Positions 5,685 to 14,305 of a stretch of 26,090 nucleotides of DNA are shown here, one piece after another. This stretch comes from CALCTE01 sp045627885 (GTDB lineage: Bacteria; Bacillota; Clostridia; Oscillospirales; CAG-272). The notes beneath the pieces were generated by a model. It had not been told where the DNA came from. It searched no databases and saw only the letters and a list, made by a program, of their open reading frames with translations. Position 1 is the stretch's first letter. Each line of letters opens with the position of its first letter. Position numbers and translations under genes: made by a program. The stretch covers positions 1-26,090 of the forward strand of contig JAZQOM010000004.1 in assembly GCA_045627885.1 (NCBI GenBank). Direction: 5' to 3'.

Positions 5685-6630
5685 TAATCTGTATTTTCTC
5701 GGTGTTGATACATCAAATTATACAACATCGCTTGCAGTTGTCGAATGTCTTTCGGACGGGCAGATTGTTTCGCATACATCCGTAAGAAAACTGCTCTCCG
5801 TAGGTGACGGAGAACGCGGACTCAGGCAGAGCGAAGCGCATTTTCAGCACACAAAGCAGATTCCGGAGCTTGCAAAAGAGCTATTTGCGAAGACGGGTAA
5901 CATAAAGATAAGCGCGGTCGCCTGCTCCGATAAGCCGAGAAATGCCGAGGGCTCATATATGCCTTGCTTTTTGGCGGGAGTATCCGCGGCATCGCTTGCC
6001 GCCGACGCTCTCGGAGTGCCGCTTTACCGCTTTTCTCATCAGTGTATGCATATAGCGTCAGCCTTGTATATTACCGAAAGCTACGATTTATTTGATAAAC
6101 CGCATCTTGCATATCATGTATCAGGCGGAACAACAGAGCTTGTTCATGTTACAAAAAACGGCTCGGGCTTTGATTGCAAAATAATCGGAGGTACGCTCGA
6201 TATATCCGCAGGTCAGCTCATTGACCGCGTCGGAGTATTGCTCGGAATACCGTTTCCGTGCGGTGCGGAACTTGAAAGAATCGCATCTGACAAAGAGCAA
6301 AAGGTAAAGACCTGCACAAACGGAACGCAAATGAATCTTTCCGGTGCGGAGAATATCTTAGCTACAATCATAAAAAGCGGAGCATCGTCTGCCGATGTCG
6401 CACGCTGTGCGATAGATATGGTAAAGCACTCACTTTATAAAACCGCAAAGGCGGCAACGGAAATATATAAAGACGAGCCCGTGGTTTTCGTCGGCGGTGT
6501 TTCCGGAAACAACATAATAAAAGATTATATTTCAAATAGAATGAACGCGGTTTTTGCTTGCGGCGGACTTTCGTCCGACAATGCCGTCGGAACTGCCGTA
6601 TTGGCGGCAAGAGCGTATTTTGCGAGGTGA
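5671..6630 (+). CDS. TsaD/Kae1-family paralogue (peptidase M22-like)
   Basis: A 319-residue ASKHA-fold protein of the TsaD (t6A tRNA modification, formerly O-sialoglycoprotein endopeptidase) family. Visible are FLGVDTSNYTTS at the start, RQSEAHFQHTKQIPE, the metal pair His123/His127 in SHQCMHIASAL, the nucleotide loop YHVSGGTTELVHV, GGTLDISAGQLIDRVG, FVGGVSGNN and the C-terminal CGGLSSDNAVGTA with the third likely ligand. It departs from classical TsaD (HxEGH is HQCMH; VSGGHT is VSGGTT), so I read it as the second, Clostridia-specific paralogue and not as the essential t6A enzyme. The start is ATG 5671; a TTG at 5659 is possible. Its substrate is unknown. Confidence 0.85.
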   Translation: MEKSDNLYFLGVDTSNYTTSLAVVECLSDGQIVSHTSVRKLLSVGDGERGLRQSEAHFQHTKQIPELAKELFAKTGNIKISAVACSDKPRNAEGSYMPCFLAGVSAASLAADALGVPLYRFSHQCMHIASALYITESYDLFDKPHLAYHVSGGTTELVHVTKNGSGFDCKIIGGTLDISAGQLIDRVGVLLGIPFPCGAELERIASDKEQKVKTCTNGTQMNLSGAENILATIIKSGASSADVARCAIDMVKHSLYKTAKAATEIYKDEPVVFVGGVSGNNIIKDYISNRMNAVFACGGLSSDNAVGTAVLAARAYFAR

Positions 6631-6635
6631 GATAA

Positions 6636-7844
6636 ATAGAAACTCCCATAAAAGAATTCTCGGTCACCGAGGTAAACGAGCTCATTAAAATTGCGCTCGA
6701 AAGCTCTCCGGTGCTTGCCGATATTACTGTTTGCGGCGAGATATCTAATTTTACTCCGCATAAATCCGGGCATTTTTATTTCACGCTCAAGGACGACGGG
6801 GCGGTATTGAGAAGCGTGATGTTCCGTTACAGCGCGCAGAAAGTCACCTTTACTCCGCAAAGCGGAATGAAGGTCAAGGCAAAGGGAAGAATCAGCGTAT
6901 TTCCCCGCGACGGTCAGTATCAGCTTTATGTAACATCGATGATTCCGGACGGCGAGGGCTCACTCAATATTGCCTATGAGCAACTTAAAGCTAAGCTCGA
7001 ATCTATGGGAATGTTTGACGAGCAAAAGAAGAAACCGCTTCCGAAGATACCAAAGACGATAGGTGTTATAACTTCGCCGACGGGTGCCGCGGTAAGAGAT
7101 ATGATTGACATAACGGGACGCAGATTCCCTTATGCAAAGCTTATACTTTATCCGTCTTTGGTTCAGGGAGAATCAGCCGCAGAGCAGCTTGCCGACGGCA
7201 TAAAATATTTTAACGCACATTCCGTCGATGTAATTATCATCGGACGCGGCGGAGGTTCGATAGAAGACCTTTGGGCGTTCAACGACGAAAAACTCGCTTA
7301 TACGGTTTTTGCATCGAAGATACCCGTTGTATCGGCGGTGGGACACGAAACAGACTTCACGATATGCGACTATGTAGCCGATAAAAGAGCGCCTACGCCA
7401 TCCGCGGCGGCAGAGCTCGTCACTCCCGAAACATCTGAGCTTAAGCAGAAATTCTGCAATATCACAAAACATATCGGCGTAAGGCTGACGGCAAAGCTCG
7501 AATCAGAGCGGTCGAAAATAGAAGCGCTTAAAAAATCGCGGCATCTTTCGAGCCCCAAAGCGCAGCTTGACGATAAGCGTATGCTTATAATGCACCACAG
7601 CGAAACATTGACAATGCGCATGAAGCTTATCGCAAATGAAAAGCGTGGCGCTTTTGCCGAAAATGCGTCAAGACTTTCCGCACTTAATCCGCTCGATGTC
7701 ATATCGAGAGGCTACGGCGCCGTGTATTCCGACGGCGGCAGGATAATCGACAGCGTAAAAAAACTCAAGTGCGACGATACGGTGTGCGTACGCCTTTCGG
7801 ACGGCGAAATCAAGGCGGATGTACGCCAAATAAATGAACTGTGA
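6636..7844 (+). CDS. xseA: Exodeoxyribonuclease VII large subunit, apparent AUA start
   Basis: Catalytic subunit of exonuclease VII, which degrades single-stranded DNA in repair together with XseB. Motifs: GEISNFTPHKSGHFYFTLKD in the N-terminal OB fold, then IGVITSPTGAAVRDM, GRGGGSIEDLWAFND (about residues 204-218), VSAVGHETDFT and RAPTPSAAAELV in the core, and a coiled-coil-rich C-terminal region. The family N-terminus (KEFSVTEVNELI) begins before any ATG, GTG or TTG in this frame; the first ordinary start, GTG 6711, would remove 25 residues of the OB fold. The only codon in place is ATA 6636, 8 nt after GAGG (6624-6627) and just after an in-frame stop. From there the protein is 402 residues, normal for the family. 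Confidence 0.9.
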   Translation: METPIKEFSVTEVNELIKIALESSPVLADITVCGEISNFTPHKSGHFYFTLKDDGAVLRSVMFRYSAQKVTFTPQSGMKVKAKGRISVFPRDGQYQLYVTSMIPDGEGSLNIAYEQLKAKLESMGMFDEQKKKPLPKIPKTIGVITSPTGAAVRDMIDITGRRFPYAKLILYPSLVQGESAAEQLADGIKYFNAHSVDVIIIGRGGGSIEDLWAFNDEKLAYTVFASKIPVVSAVGHETDFTICDYVADKRAPTPSAAAELVTPETSELKQKFCNITKHIGVRLTAKLESERSKIEALKKSRHLSSPKAQLDDKRMLIMHHSETLTMRMKLIANEKRGAFAENASRLSALNPLDVISRGYGAVYSDGGRIIDSVKKLKCDDTVCVRLSDGEIKADVRQINEL

Positions 7845-7853
7845 GGATTTATT

Positions 7854-8093
7854 ATGAAAGATGATATGACATTTGAGCAGGCTACCGCAAGGCTCGAAGA
7901 AATAGTAAAAGATATGGAAAACGGCAAGATTCCGCTTGCCGAAAGTCTTGCTCTTTTCGAGGAGGGCGTATCGCTTGTCAAATTTTGCAATGATATGCTC
8001 GACAAAGCAGAGCAAAAGGTTTCCGTTCTTATAAAAGGCGATGACGGCGAGATGTCGGAGCAAAATTTTGTCGGAGATAAAAACAATGGTTGA
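7854..8093 (+). CDS. xseB: Exodeoxyribonuclease VII small subunit
   Basis: A 79-residue helical protein that binds the C-terminal part of XseA in several copies and is needed for exonuclease VII activity. The family pattern is clear: MTFEQATARLEEIVKDMENG, then IPLAESLALFEEGVSLVKFC and a coiled-coil end CNDMLDKAEQKVSVL. It follows xseA by 9 bp with GAGG in the gap, and its last codons overlap the start of ispA by 8 bp. That coupling is common in Clostridia. Confidence 0.95.
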   Translation: MKDDMTFEQATARLEEIVKDMENGKIPLAESLALFEEGVSLVKFCNDMLDKAEQKVSVLIKGDDGEMSEQNFVGDKNNG

Positions 8094-8988
8094 CTTAAAG
8101 ACACTGCTAACACAAAATTCGGATGCCGTTCGCAAAAGACTTACCGAATATATGGACGGATATGATGCCGACGCTCCGTGGAAAAGATGCACCGATGCCA
8201 TGAGATACAGCCTGATTTCGTCGGGAAAAGCAATAAGACCGTTTCTTGCCGTTCAGTTTTCCAAGCTTTTCGGCGGAGATGAGGATGTTGCACTCACATT
8301 CGGTTGCGGCGTGGAAATGATTCATGCAAGCTCACTGATTCACGATGACCTTCCCGCCATGGATAACGACGATATGAGAAGAGGCAAGCCCTCATGCCAT
8401 AAGGCTTTCGGAGAATATACGGCTATTCTTGCGGGCGACTCGCTAATACTTACGGGACTTGATATTCTCACCAAAAATACACCTGCGGAGCTTTCTGTCG
8501 AAGCGGTGCATCTTCTTGCTTCAAACGCCGGACCTATGGGAATGGTAGGCGGTCAGCAGTTAGACCTTGAATATGAGTCCGAAGAAACAATAACCGAAGA
8601 TATGCTTTCGCTTATGTGCAAGCTCAAAACGGGAGCGCTTATAGAAACATCGTGCCTTATGGGCGTTCTTTCTGCAAAAAACAGACTGTCGGAAGCAGAA
8701 TATAAAGCGGCGGTCAACTCGGCAAAAGAATACGCTTACAATCTCGGAATAGCATTCCAGATATATGACGATGTACTTGATGTTATAGGCGACGAAAAGC
8801 TTTTGGGAAAACCCATCGGCAGTGACGCCGCGCAGGGAAAGACAACTTATGTCACGCTCTTGGGACTTGAAGGAGCAAAAAAGCGTTATCTTGAATATAC
8901 GGAAAAAGCGGTTGCCGCGGTTTCTCGCTTTAAGGGCGGAGAGATACTATCAGAACTTGCATATATGCTCGTAAACAGGAATAATTGA
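8086..8988 (+). CDS. ispA: Polyprenyl (farnesyl/geranyl) diphosphate synthase
   Basis: Condenses isopentenyl diphosphate with allylic diphosphates to make C15 (possibly C20) prenyl chains for quinone and cell-wall lipid carriers. Of 300 residues. The first aspartate-rich motif is DDLPAMDNDDMRRG (Asp87, Asp88, Asp93), with the two-residue insertion of bacterial type II farnesyl synthases; the second is YDDVLD (Asp228, Asp229, Asp232). SGKAIRP near residue 46 and GGQQLDL near 155 are also conserved. The start is ATG 8086, overlapping xseB. Chain length cannot be fixed from sequence alone. In many Clostridia dxs and tlyA follow here; in this genome nadK comes directly. Confidence 0.93.
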   Translation: MVDLKTLLTQNSDAVRKRLTEYMDGYDADAPWKRCTDAMRYSLISSGKAIRPFLAVQFSKLFGGDEDVALTFGCGVEMIHASSLIHDDLPAMDNDDMRRGKPSCHKAFGEYTAILAGDSLILTGLDILTKNTPAELSVEAVHLLASNAGPMGMVGGQQLDLEYESEETITEDMLSLMCKLKTGALIETSCLMGVLSAKNRLSEAEYKAAVNSAKEYAYNLGIAFQIYDDVLDVIGDEKLLGKPIGSDAAQGKTTYVTLLGLEGAKKRYLEYTEKAVAAVSRFKGGEILSELAYMLVNRNN

Positions 8989-8998
8989 GGAAACGCTT

Positions 8999-9853
8999 AT
9001 GGAAAAAATAAAAACAGCCGCAATTCTTCCTAATATATTAAAGGACGCTTCGCTTGCGTATACCGATGATGTCATAGACGCATTGGCAAAATGCAATATA
9101 ACGCCGCTTTTGCCCGAAGAATTCGGTAAAAGGAGCGGCGCACGAGCAATTCAGAGCAGCAGAATATTTGCTGACGCCGACTGCCTGATAATTCTCGGCG
9201 GCGACGGAACTATTTTAAGATATTCTTCACAGGCTGCCGAAAATTCAAAGCCGATTCTCGGAATAAATATCGGAACAATAGGATTTATCTGCGAAATTGC
9301 GCCGTGCCACATAAACGAGCTTTCAAAGCTTGCGGAAGGAAGCTACGGAATTGAACACAGATTTATGCTTAATGTCGATGTAATAAGAAACGGAGCGTGT
9401 GTCGGCAGTTATCTTGCGCTTAACGATGCGGTCATAGAAAACAGCGGTGCCGCCAGACTTATTGAGATATCTCTCGATAAGGACGGCAATCATGTTACTG
9501 ATTACAGAGCCGACGGACTAATATTCTCAACACCTACTGGCTCAACCGCATATTCACTTGCCGCCGGAGGCCCGATTATCGCGCCGGATATAGCGATAAC
9601 CTGCGTTACGGCAATTTGCCCGCACACACTTACTGCAAAGCCGATGCTATTTGATATGAACTCGGTTTTGTGTGCCAAAGTCGGGCACAACAGCTCGTCG
9701 CCTTATTTGAATGTTGACGGACGCGACGGAGTTAATCTTTGTGAGGGCGATGTGGTCAGAATAACAAAAAGCATTCATACCACAAAGCTTATTAAACTTC
9801 TTTCAACGGGATTCTACGACAATATATATCAAAAACTTTCAGTCAAGATTTAG
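8999..9853 (+). CDS. nadK: NAD kinase
   Basis: Phosphorylates NAD to NADP in the cytoplasm. The 284-residue protein shows the diagnostic GGDGT loop at residues 67-71, INIGTIGFICE, ALNDAVIE, the substrate-binding TPTGSTAYSLAAGGP and a CPHTL segment. The length is normal. The start ATG 8999 is preceded by GAGG that overlaps the ispA stop. It lies between ispA and argR, its usual operon place in Clostridia once dxs and tlyA are discounted. Confidence 0.95.
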   Translation: MEKIKTAAILPNILKDASLAYTDDVIDALAKCNITPLLPEEFGKRSGARAIQSSRIFADADCLIILGGDGTILRYSSQAAENSKPILGINIGTIGFICEIAPCHINELSKLAEGSYGIEHRFMLNVDVIRNGACVGSYLALNDAVIENSGAARLIEISLDKDGNHVTDYRADGLIFSTPTGSTAYSLAAGGPIIAPDIAITCVTAICPHTLTAKPMLFDMNSVLCAKVGHNSSSPYLNVDGRDGVNLCEGDVVRITKSIHTTKLIKLLSTGFYDNIYQKLSVKI

Positions 9854-9866
9854 GAAGGAAACGGAT

Positions 9867-10331
9867 ATGACAAAATTTCAAAGACACGCCCGCATAATGG
9901 AGCTTATAGAAAAGAACAGCATCGAAACACAGGAAGAGCTTACAGAGCGTCTTTCGCAGATGGGCTTTAAGGTTACACAGGCGACAGTATCGAGAGATAT
10001 TAAATCGCTCCATATCATAAAAGCGATAGGAGAAAACGGCAAGTACCGCTATATGGTAAACTCCAAGGAAGACGAGATAAAAACCGCGGAAAAATTCCGC
10101 GATATCTTAAGCGGTATAGTCATAAGCATTACCGCCGCCGGAAATATTGTGGTCATCAAGACATACGCGGGTATGGCTCAGGCGGCTGCCGCTGCAATCG
10201 ACGCCATGATATTCAATGATATAGTCGGCTCACTTGCAGGTGACGACACCGTATTCGTCGTTGTAAAAGATGATATGACTGCAATAGCCGTCAAAGACAA
10301 GTTTTACGAGCTTCTCAACATTAAAAAATAA
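9867..10331 (+). CDS. argR: Arginine repressor ArgR/AhrC
   Basis: An arginine-responsive hexameric regulator of arginine synthesis and catabolism. The 154 residues contain an N-terminal winged helix (TQEELTERLSQMGFKVTQAT, then VSRDIKSLHI as the recognition helix near 41-50) and a C-terminal oligomerisation and arginine-binding domain with AGMAQAAAAAID (101-112) and AGDDTVFVVV (124-133), the Asp pair contacting arginine. GGAAGG stands before ATG 9867. Its place between nadK and recN is conserved in Clostridia. I found no convincing ARG box within the window, and no arginine genes are here. Confidence 0.95.
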   Translation: MTKFQRHARIMELIEKNSIETQEELTERLSQMGFKVTQATVSRDIKSLHIIKAIGENGKYRYMVNSKEDEIKTAEKFRDILSGIVISITAAGNIVVIKTYAGMAQAAAAAIDAMIFNDIVGSLAGDDTVFVVVKDDMTAIAVKDKFYELLNIKK

Positions 10332-10345
10332 GACGGGTAAATAAA

Positions 10346-12049
10346 ATGCTCAGTTGTCTTACCATTGAAAATATTGCACTTATAAGCCACGGTGAAATCA
10401 GATTTACCGATGGCTTTGTGGTGTTTACGGGTGAGACGGGAGCAGGTAAATCCATAATTATTGACTCAATAGCGCTTATTCTCGGTTCACGCGCAAATAA
10501 AGAGCTTATAAGAAGCGGAGAGCAGAAGGCAAAAGTCGAAGCTTTGTTTGAAAGCTTTAACGATATTGAAAAGAGCGAGCTTGCGAAGCTTGAGATAGAT
10601 ACAGATGACGGTCAGCTTTTGCTTTCGCGCGAAATATACACAGACGGCAGAAGCGTCGCGAAAATAAACGGCAAGACCGTAACCGTCTCAATGTTAAGAG
10701 ATGCCGCATCGCATCTTGTAAACATTCACGGTCAGCACGAGTGCCAGCTTCTCACCGATTCGCAAAGACATCTTGAACTGCTTGACCTCTATGCCGAAAA
10801 TAAAGAACTTCGTAACGAATATTCGCAAGCTTACAAAAACGCAAAGGATATACAAAAACGCATTATAGAGCTTTCCGGTGATGAGAAAGAAAAACGCCAA
10901 AGAGCGGATTATCTCAAATATACTATTGAGGAAATAGATAAGGTTTCTCCAAAAGAAAACGAGCTTGAAACCCTTAAAGAAAAAAAGGATTTTATTGAGC
11001 AGAATCAAAAACTGACATCATCTGTATCCGCGGCACTCGGTGCGTTAAACGGCGGAGATGATTCAAACGGTGCCTGCTCTGCGATAAAAATAGCGGCAGA
11101 CGCGATAGAAAGCGCAAAATCGCTCATACCGGACGGAGACAAGCTTTCAGAAAGGCTTGCGGCGCTTTCTGCGGATGTATCGGACATTACTTCCGAAATA
11201 TCGAGAATCGGCACAGACGGCTTTTCAGACGAAGATGTAGACAAAATCGAAGAGCGTATGTACGCAATAGAAAAGCTATGCAAAAAGTATGGCGGAAGTG
11301 TCAAGTCCGTCATTGAGACAAGAGAATCATCCGCAGCAGAGCTTACCGAGCTTGAAAATATTGACGACAGCCTTAAAATTCTCGCGGACGAATACAAAGA
11401 CGCAAAAGCAAAGCTTGCAAAGCTCGGTGCAGAGCTTTCCGCTTCAAGAAAGAGCGCGTCGGAATCGCTTTGCAAAAAAGTATGCGAAGAGCTCGAATTC
11501 CTTGATATGCCCGGTGTCAGATTTCTAACCAAAGCAGAAGAATATCATAACGCAAAAGGCGGTATTTTCTATACCGCGGACGGAACGGAAAAAACTGAAT
11601 TCCTCATTTCCGCAAATGTCGGTGAAGAGCCGAAGCCGCTTGCCAAAATTGCTTCCGGCGGTGAGCTTTCGAGAATAATACTTGCAATAAAGTCCGCATT
11701 AAACGAAAAAGAGGGAACAGGCACACTTATTTTTGATGAAGTCGATACCGGCATATCCGGAAAAACATCATATAAAGTCGGCTTAAAACTGTATTCCGCA
11801 TCTCGTTCGTCACAGGTTTTTTGCGTTACGCACAGCGCGCAGATAGCATCTCTTGCCGATACTCATATAAAGGTTTCAAAATCATCTGATAACGGCAGAG
11901 CATATACGGTTGCAACCGAGCTTACAAGTGAACAGAGAACGATGGAAATTGCCCGCATAATGGGCGGAGATATAATCAGTAAAACATTGCTTGACAGTGC
12001 AAGGGAACTTCTTGCGCAGTCCGAAACAATTAAAAATAATCGCATTTGA
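10346..12049 (+). CDS. recN: DNA repair ATPase RecN
   Basis: An SMC-like protein acting early in double-strand-break repair. The 567 residues have an N-terminal ATPase half with Walker A GETGAGKS (29-36) and NIHGQHECQLL, a long central coiled-coil region (about 150-370) and a C-terminal half with the ABC signature SGGELSRI near 436 and Walker B LIFDEVDTGISG near 459. The length matches the family. ATG 10346 lies 14 bp after argR. The expected link to SOS control is not seen: no LexA-type site or own promoter is visible just before it, so it is likely made from the operon transcript. Confidence 0.95.
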   Translation: MLSCLTIENIALISHGEIRFTDGFVVFTGETGAGKSIIIDSIALILGSRANKELIRSGEQKAKVEALFESFNDIEKSELAKLEIDTDDGQLLLSREIYTDGRSVAKINGKTVTVSMLRDAASHLVNIHGQHECQLLTDSQRHLELLDLYAENKELRNEYSQAYKNAKDIQKRIIELSGDEKEKRQRADYLKYTIEEIDKVSPKENELETLKEKKDFIEQNQKLTSSVSAALGALNGGDDSNGACSAIKIAADAIESAKSLIPDGDKLSERLAALSADVSDITSEISRIGTDGFSDEDVDKIEERMYAIEKLCKKYGGSVKSVIETRESSAAELTELENIDDSLKILADEYKDAKAKLAKLGAELSASRKSASESLCKKVCEELEFLDMPGVRFLTKAEEYHNAKGGIFYTADGTEKTEFLISANVGEEPKPLAKIASGGELSRIILAIKSALNEKEGTGTLIFDEVDTGISGKTSYKVGLKLYSASRSSQVFCVTHSAQIASLADTHIKVSKSSDNGRAYTVATELTSEQRTMEIARIMGGDIISKTLLDSARELLAQSETIKNNRI

Positions 12050-12060
12050 AAGGATAAATC

Positions 12061-13281
12061 ATGGGTATTTACGAAGAACTCAAAGCACGCGGACTAATCG
12101 CTCAGGTAACCGATGAGGATACGATAAGAGAGTTAGTCAACAACGGAAAGGCAAAATTCTACATCGGATTTGACTGCACCGCGGATAGCCTTACCGCGGG
12201 ACATTTTATGGCACTTACGCTTATGAAGCGCCTTCAGATGGCGGGTAATCAGCCTGTTGCACTCATCGGCGGCGGAACCACGATGATAGGTGACCCCTCC
12301 GGCAGAACCGATATGAGAAAGATGCTCTCAAAAGAGGACATTGACCATAATGCAGAATGCTTCAAGCACCAGATGGAGAGATTCATCGAATTCGGAGAAG
12401 GCAAGGCCATGATGGTAAACAACGCCGATTGGCTTCTCAAGCTGAACTATGTAGATGTGTTAAGAGAGGTCGGAGCTTGCTTTTCGGTAAATAATATGCT
12501 CCGCGCCGAGTGCTACAAGCAGCGTATGGAGAAAGGACTTTCTTTCCTTGAATTCAACTATATGATAATGCAGTCGTATGACTTCTATTATCTTTTCAAA
12601 AACTACGGCTGCAATATGGAATTCGGCGGCGACGACCAGTGGTCGAATATGCTCGGCGGTACAGAGCTTATAAGACGAAAGCTCGGAAAAGATGCCCACG
12701 CGATGACAATTACACTTCTCACAGATTCGCAGGGCAAAAAGATGGGCAAAACCGCAGGTAATGCTGTATGGCTCGACCCCAAAAAGACTTCGCCTTACGA
12801 TTTCTTCCAGTATTGGAGAAATGTCGAAGACAGCGATGTACTCAAATGCCTCCGTATGCTCACATTCCTGCCTCTCGAACAGATTGACGAGATGGACAAA
12901 TGGGAAGGAAGCAAGCTAAACGAGGCAAAGGAGATTCTCGCATACGAGCTCACCGCACTTGTTCACGGTACTGAAGAAGCCGACAAAGCAAAAGCCGCTT
13001 CGCACGCGCTATTCGGCTCCGGCGATAACCTTGCGGATATGCCGAGCGCAAAGCTTTCCGACGAGAGCTTTACAGATGGAAAGATTGGCGTAATTGACCT
13101 TCTTATCGCGGCAAAATTCGCATCCTCAAGGGGAGAGGCGAGAAGACTTATCGACCAGGGCGGCGTAAATGTCGGAGGAGAAAAAGTAACCGATATTGCG
13201 ACGGCATTCGATAAAGCAGCTTTTGCAGACGGACTTATCGTAAAGAAAGGCAAAAAGTCGTATTTCCGCTTTACCGTCTGA
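12061..13281 (+). CDS. tyrS: Tyrosyl-tRNA synthetase
   Basis: Charges tRNA-Tyr with tyrosine. The 406 residues have the class I catalytic domain with a HIGH-like TAGHF (45-49), the tyrosine-site GGDDQWSNMLGG, the KMSKS-like KKMGKT near residue 226 and a C-terminal S4 RNA-binding domain from about 340 on (DLLIAAKFASSRGEARRLI). A ribosome binding site AAGGA stands before ATG 12061, 11 bp after recN. A T-box leader, common before Firmicute tyrS genes, has no room here, so charging-dependent control is not evident. Confidence 0.95.
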   Translation: MGIYEELKARGLIAQVTDEDTIRELVNNGKAKFYIGFDCTADSLTAGHFMALTLMKRLQMAGNQPVALIGGGTTMIGDPSGRTDMRKMLSKEDIDHNAECFKHQMERFIEFGEGKAMMVNNADWLLKLNYVDVLREVGACFSVNNMLRAECYKQRMEKGLSFLEFNYMIMQSYDFYYLFKNYGCNMEFGGDDQWSNMLGGTELIRRKLGKDAHAMTITLLTDSQGKKMGKTAGNAVWLDPKKTSPYDFFQYWRNVEDSDVLKCLRMLTFLPLEQIDEMDKWEGSKLNEAKEILAYELTALVHGTEEADKAKAASHALFGSGDNLADMPSAKLSDESFTDGKIGVIDLLIAAKFASSRGEARRLIDQGGVNVGGEKVTDIATAFDKAAFADGLIVKKGKKSYFRFTV

Positions 13282-13282
13282 T

Positions 13283-14305
13283 ATGAAAAAACTCAAGCTC
13301 CTTATCAATTCCGATTGCACGGACGCTTCATATAATCTTGCTTCGGAAGAGTATCTTCTCTCAAAAGAGCTTGATGAAGATACGGATATATTTATGCTTT
13401 GGCGTAACGGCCCGTCCGTCATAATCGGTAAAAATCAGAATGCGTATTCGCAGATAAACATCGACTATGTTACCGCAAACAAAATTCAGGTTATAAGGCG
13501 ACTTACCGGCGGCGGCGCGGTTTTCCACGACCTCGGTAATGTCAATTACACTCATATAACAAAAGCAAAGGAAAATGCGGCACTTGATTTTTCCGCATTT
13601 ACCGTTCCGGTTATAAATGCTCTGAAAAGCTTGGGCGCCGATGCGGCACTGTCCGGAAGAAACGATATATGTATTTCCGAAAAGAAAATATCCGGCACCG
13701 CACAATGCGTCTATGGCGGCAAGATAATGCACCACGGAACTTTGCTTTATTCTGCCGATTTATCAAAGCTTTCCGGAGCTCTCAACGCCGATGAAGACAA
13801 GCTGAAGGACAAGGGAATCAAATCGGTTAAAAGCCGTGTCGCAAATATTAAGACCTTGCTTTCACTTGATATGGATGTCACCGAATTTATGGCTTTTCTT
13901 GCCGACTTTTTCAAGAACGACAAGACTTATTCCAATGTGACTGTCGAAAGCATATCACCGAAAAATGTTCCCGAAATAAAAAAGCTTCACGACGAAAAAT
14001 ATTCGACTTGGGAATGGAATTTCTCAAAATCGCCCGAGTTTGAATATAAGAACAAAATGCGCTTTCCGTTCGGCTCCGTTGAGCTTTATATGAAATCGGA
14101 AAACGGAAGAATCACAGATATTTCATTTTACGGCGATTTCTTCGGCGCACTTGACGCAAAGGAGCTTGCCGCAAAGCTAATCGGCTCTGAGCTTGATTAC
14201 GAGAGCCTGAAAGCAAAGCTGTCCGCGCTCAATCTCAGCCGCTATATAATGAACTGTACTGCTGACGACTTAATCAAATTATTTTTTACGGGAGAAAAGA
14301 AATGA
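13283..14305 (+). CDS. lplA: Lipoate-protein ligase A
   Basis: Activates lipoate with ATP and attaches it to the lipoyl lysine of 2-oxoacid dehydrogenase E2 or glycine-cleavage H proteins. The 340 residues include RRLTGGGAVFHD (72-83, the lipoate/ATP loop), RNDICISEKKISGTAQ with the likely lipoyl-AMP-binding Lys135, and MHHGTLLYSADLSKLSGAL. A C-terminal accessory domain is present, so this is a full bipartite LplA and not a LipB-type transferase. It starts one base after the tyrS stop (TGA-T-ATG), implying coupling. Its end overlaps the next gene by 4 bp. Lipoate salvage from outside the cell is inferred; no lipoylated protein is encoded nearby. Confidence 0.92.
   Translation: MKKLKLLINSDCTDASYNLASEEYLLSKELDEDTDIFMLWRNGPSVIIGKNQNAYSQINIDYVTANKIQVIRRLTGGGAVFHDLGNVNYTHITKAKENAALDFSAFTVPVINALKSLGADAALSGRNDICISEKKISGTAQCVYGGKIMHHGTLLYSADLSKLSGALNADEDKLKDKGIKSVKSRVANIKTLLSLDMDVTEFMAFLADFFKNDKTYSNVTVESISPKNVPEIKKLHDEKYSTWEWNFSKSPEFEYKNKMRFPFGSVELYMKSENGRITDISFYGDFFGALDAKELAAKLIGSELDYESLKAKLSALNLSRYIMNCTADDLIKLFFTGEKK

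Noticed and set aside
6711..7844. xseA beginning at GTG 6711
   Set aside because: It would delete conserved N-terminal OB-fold residues, and there is no ribosome binding site in front of it.
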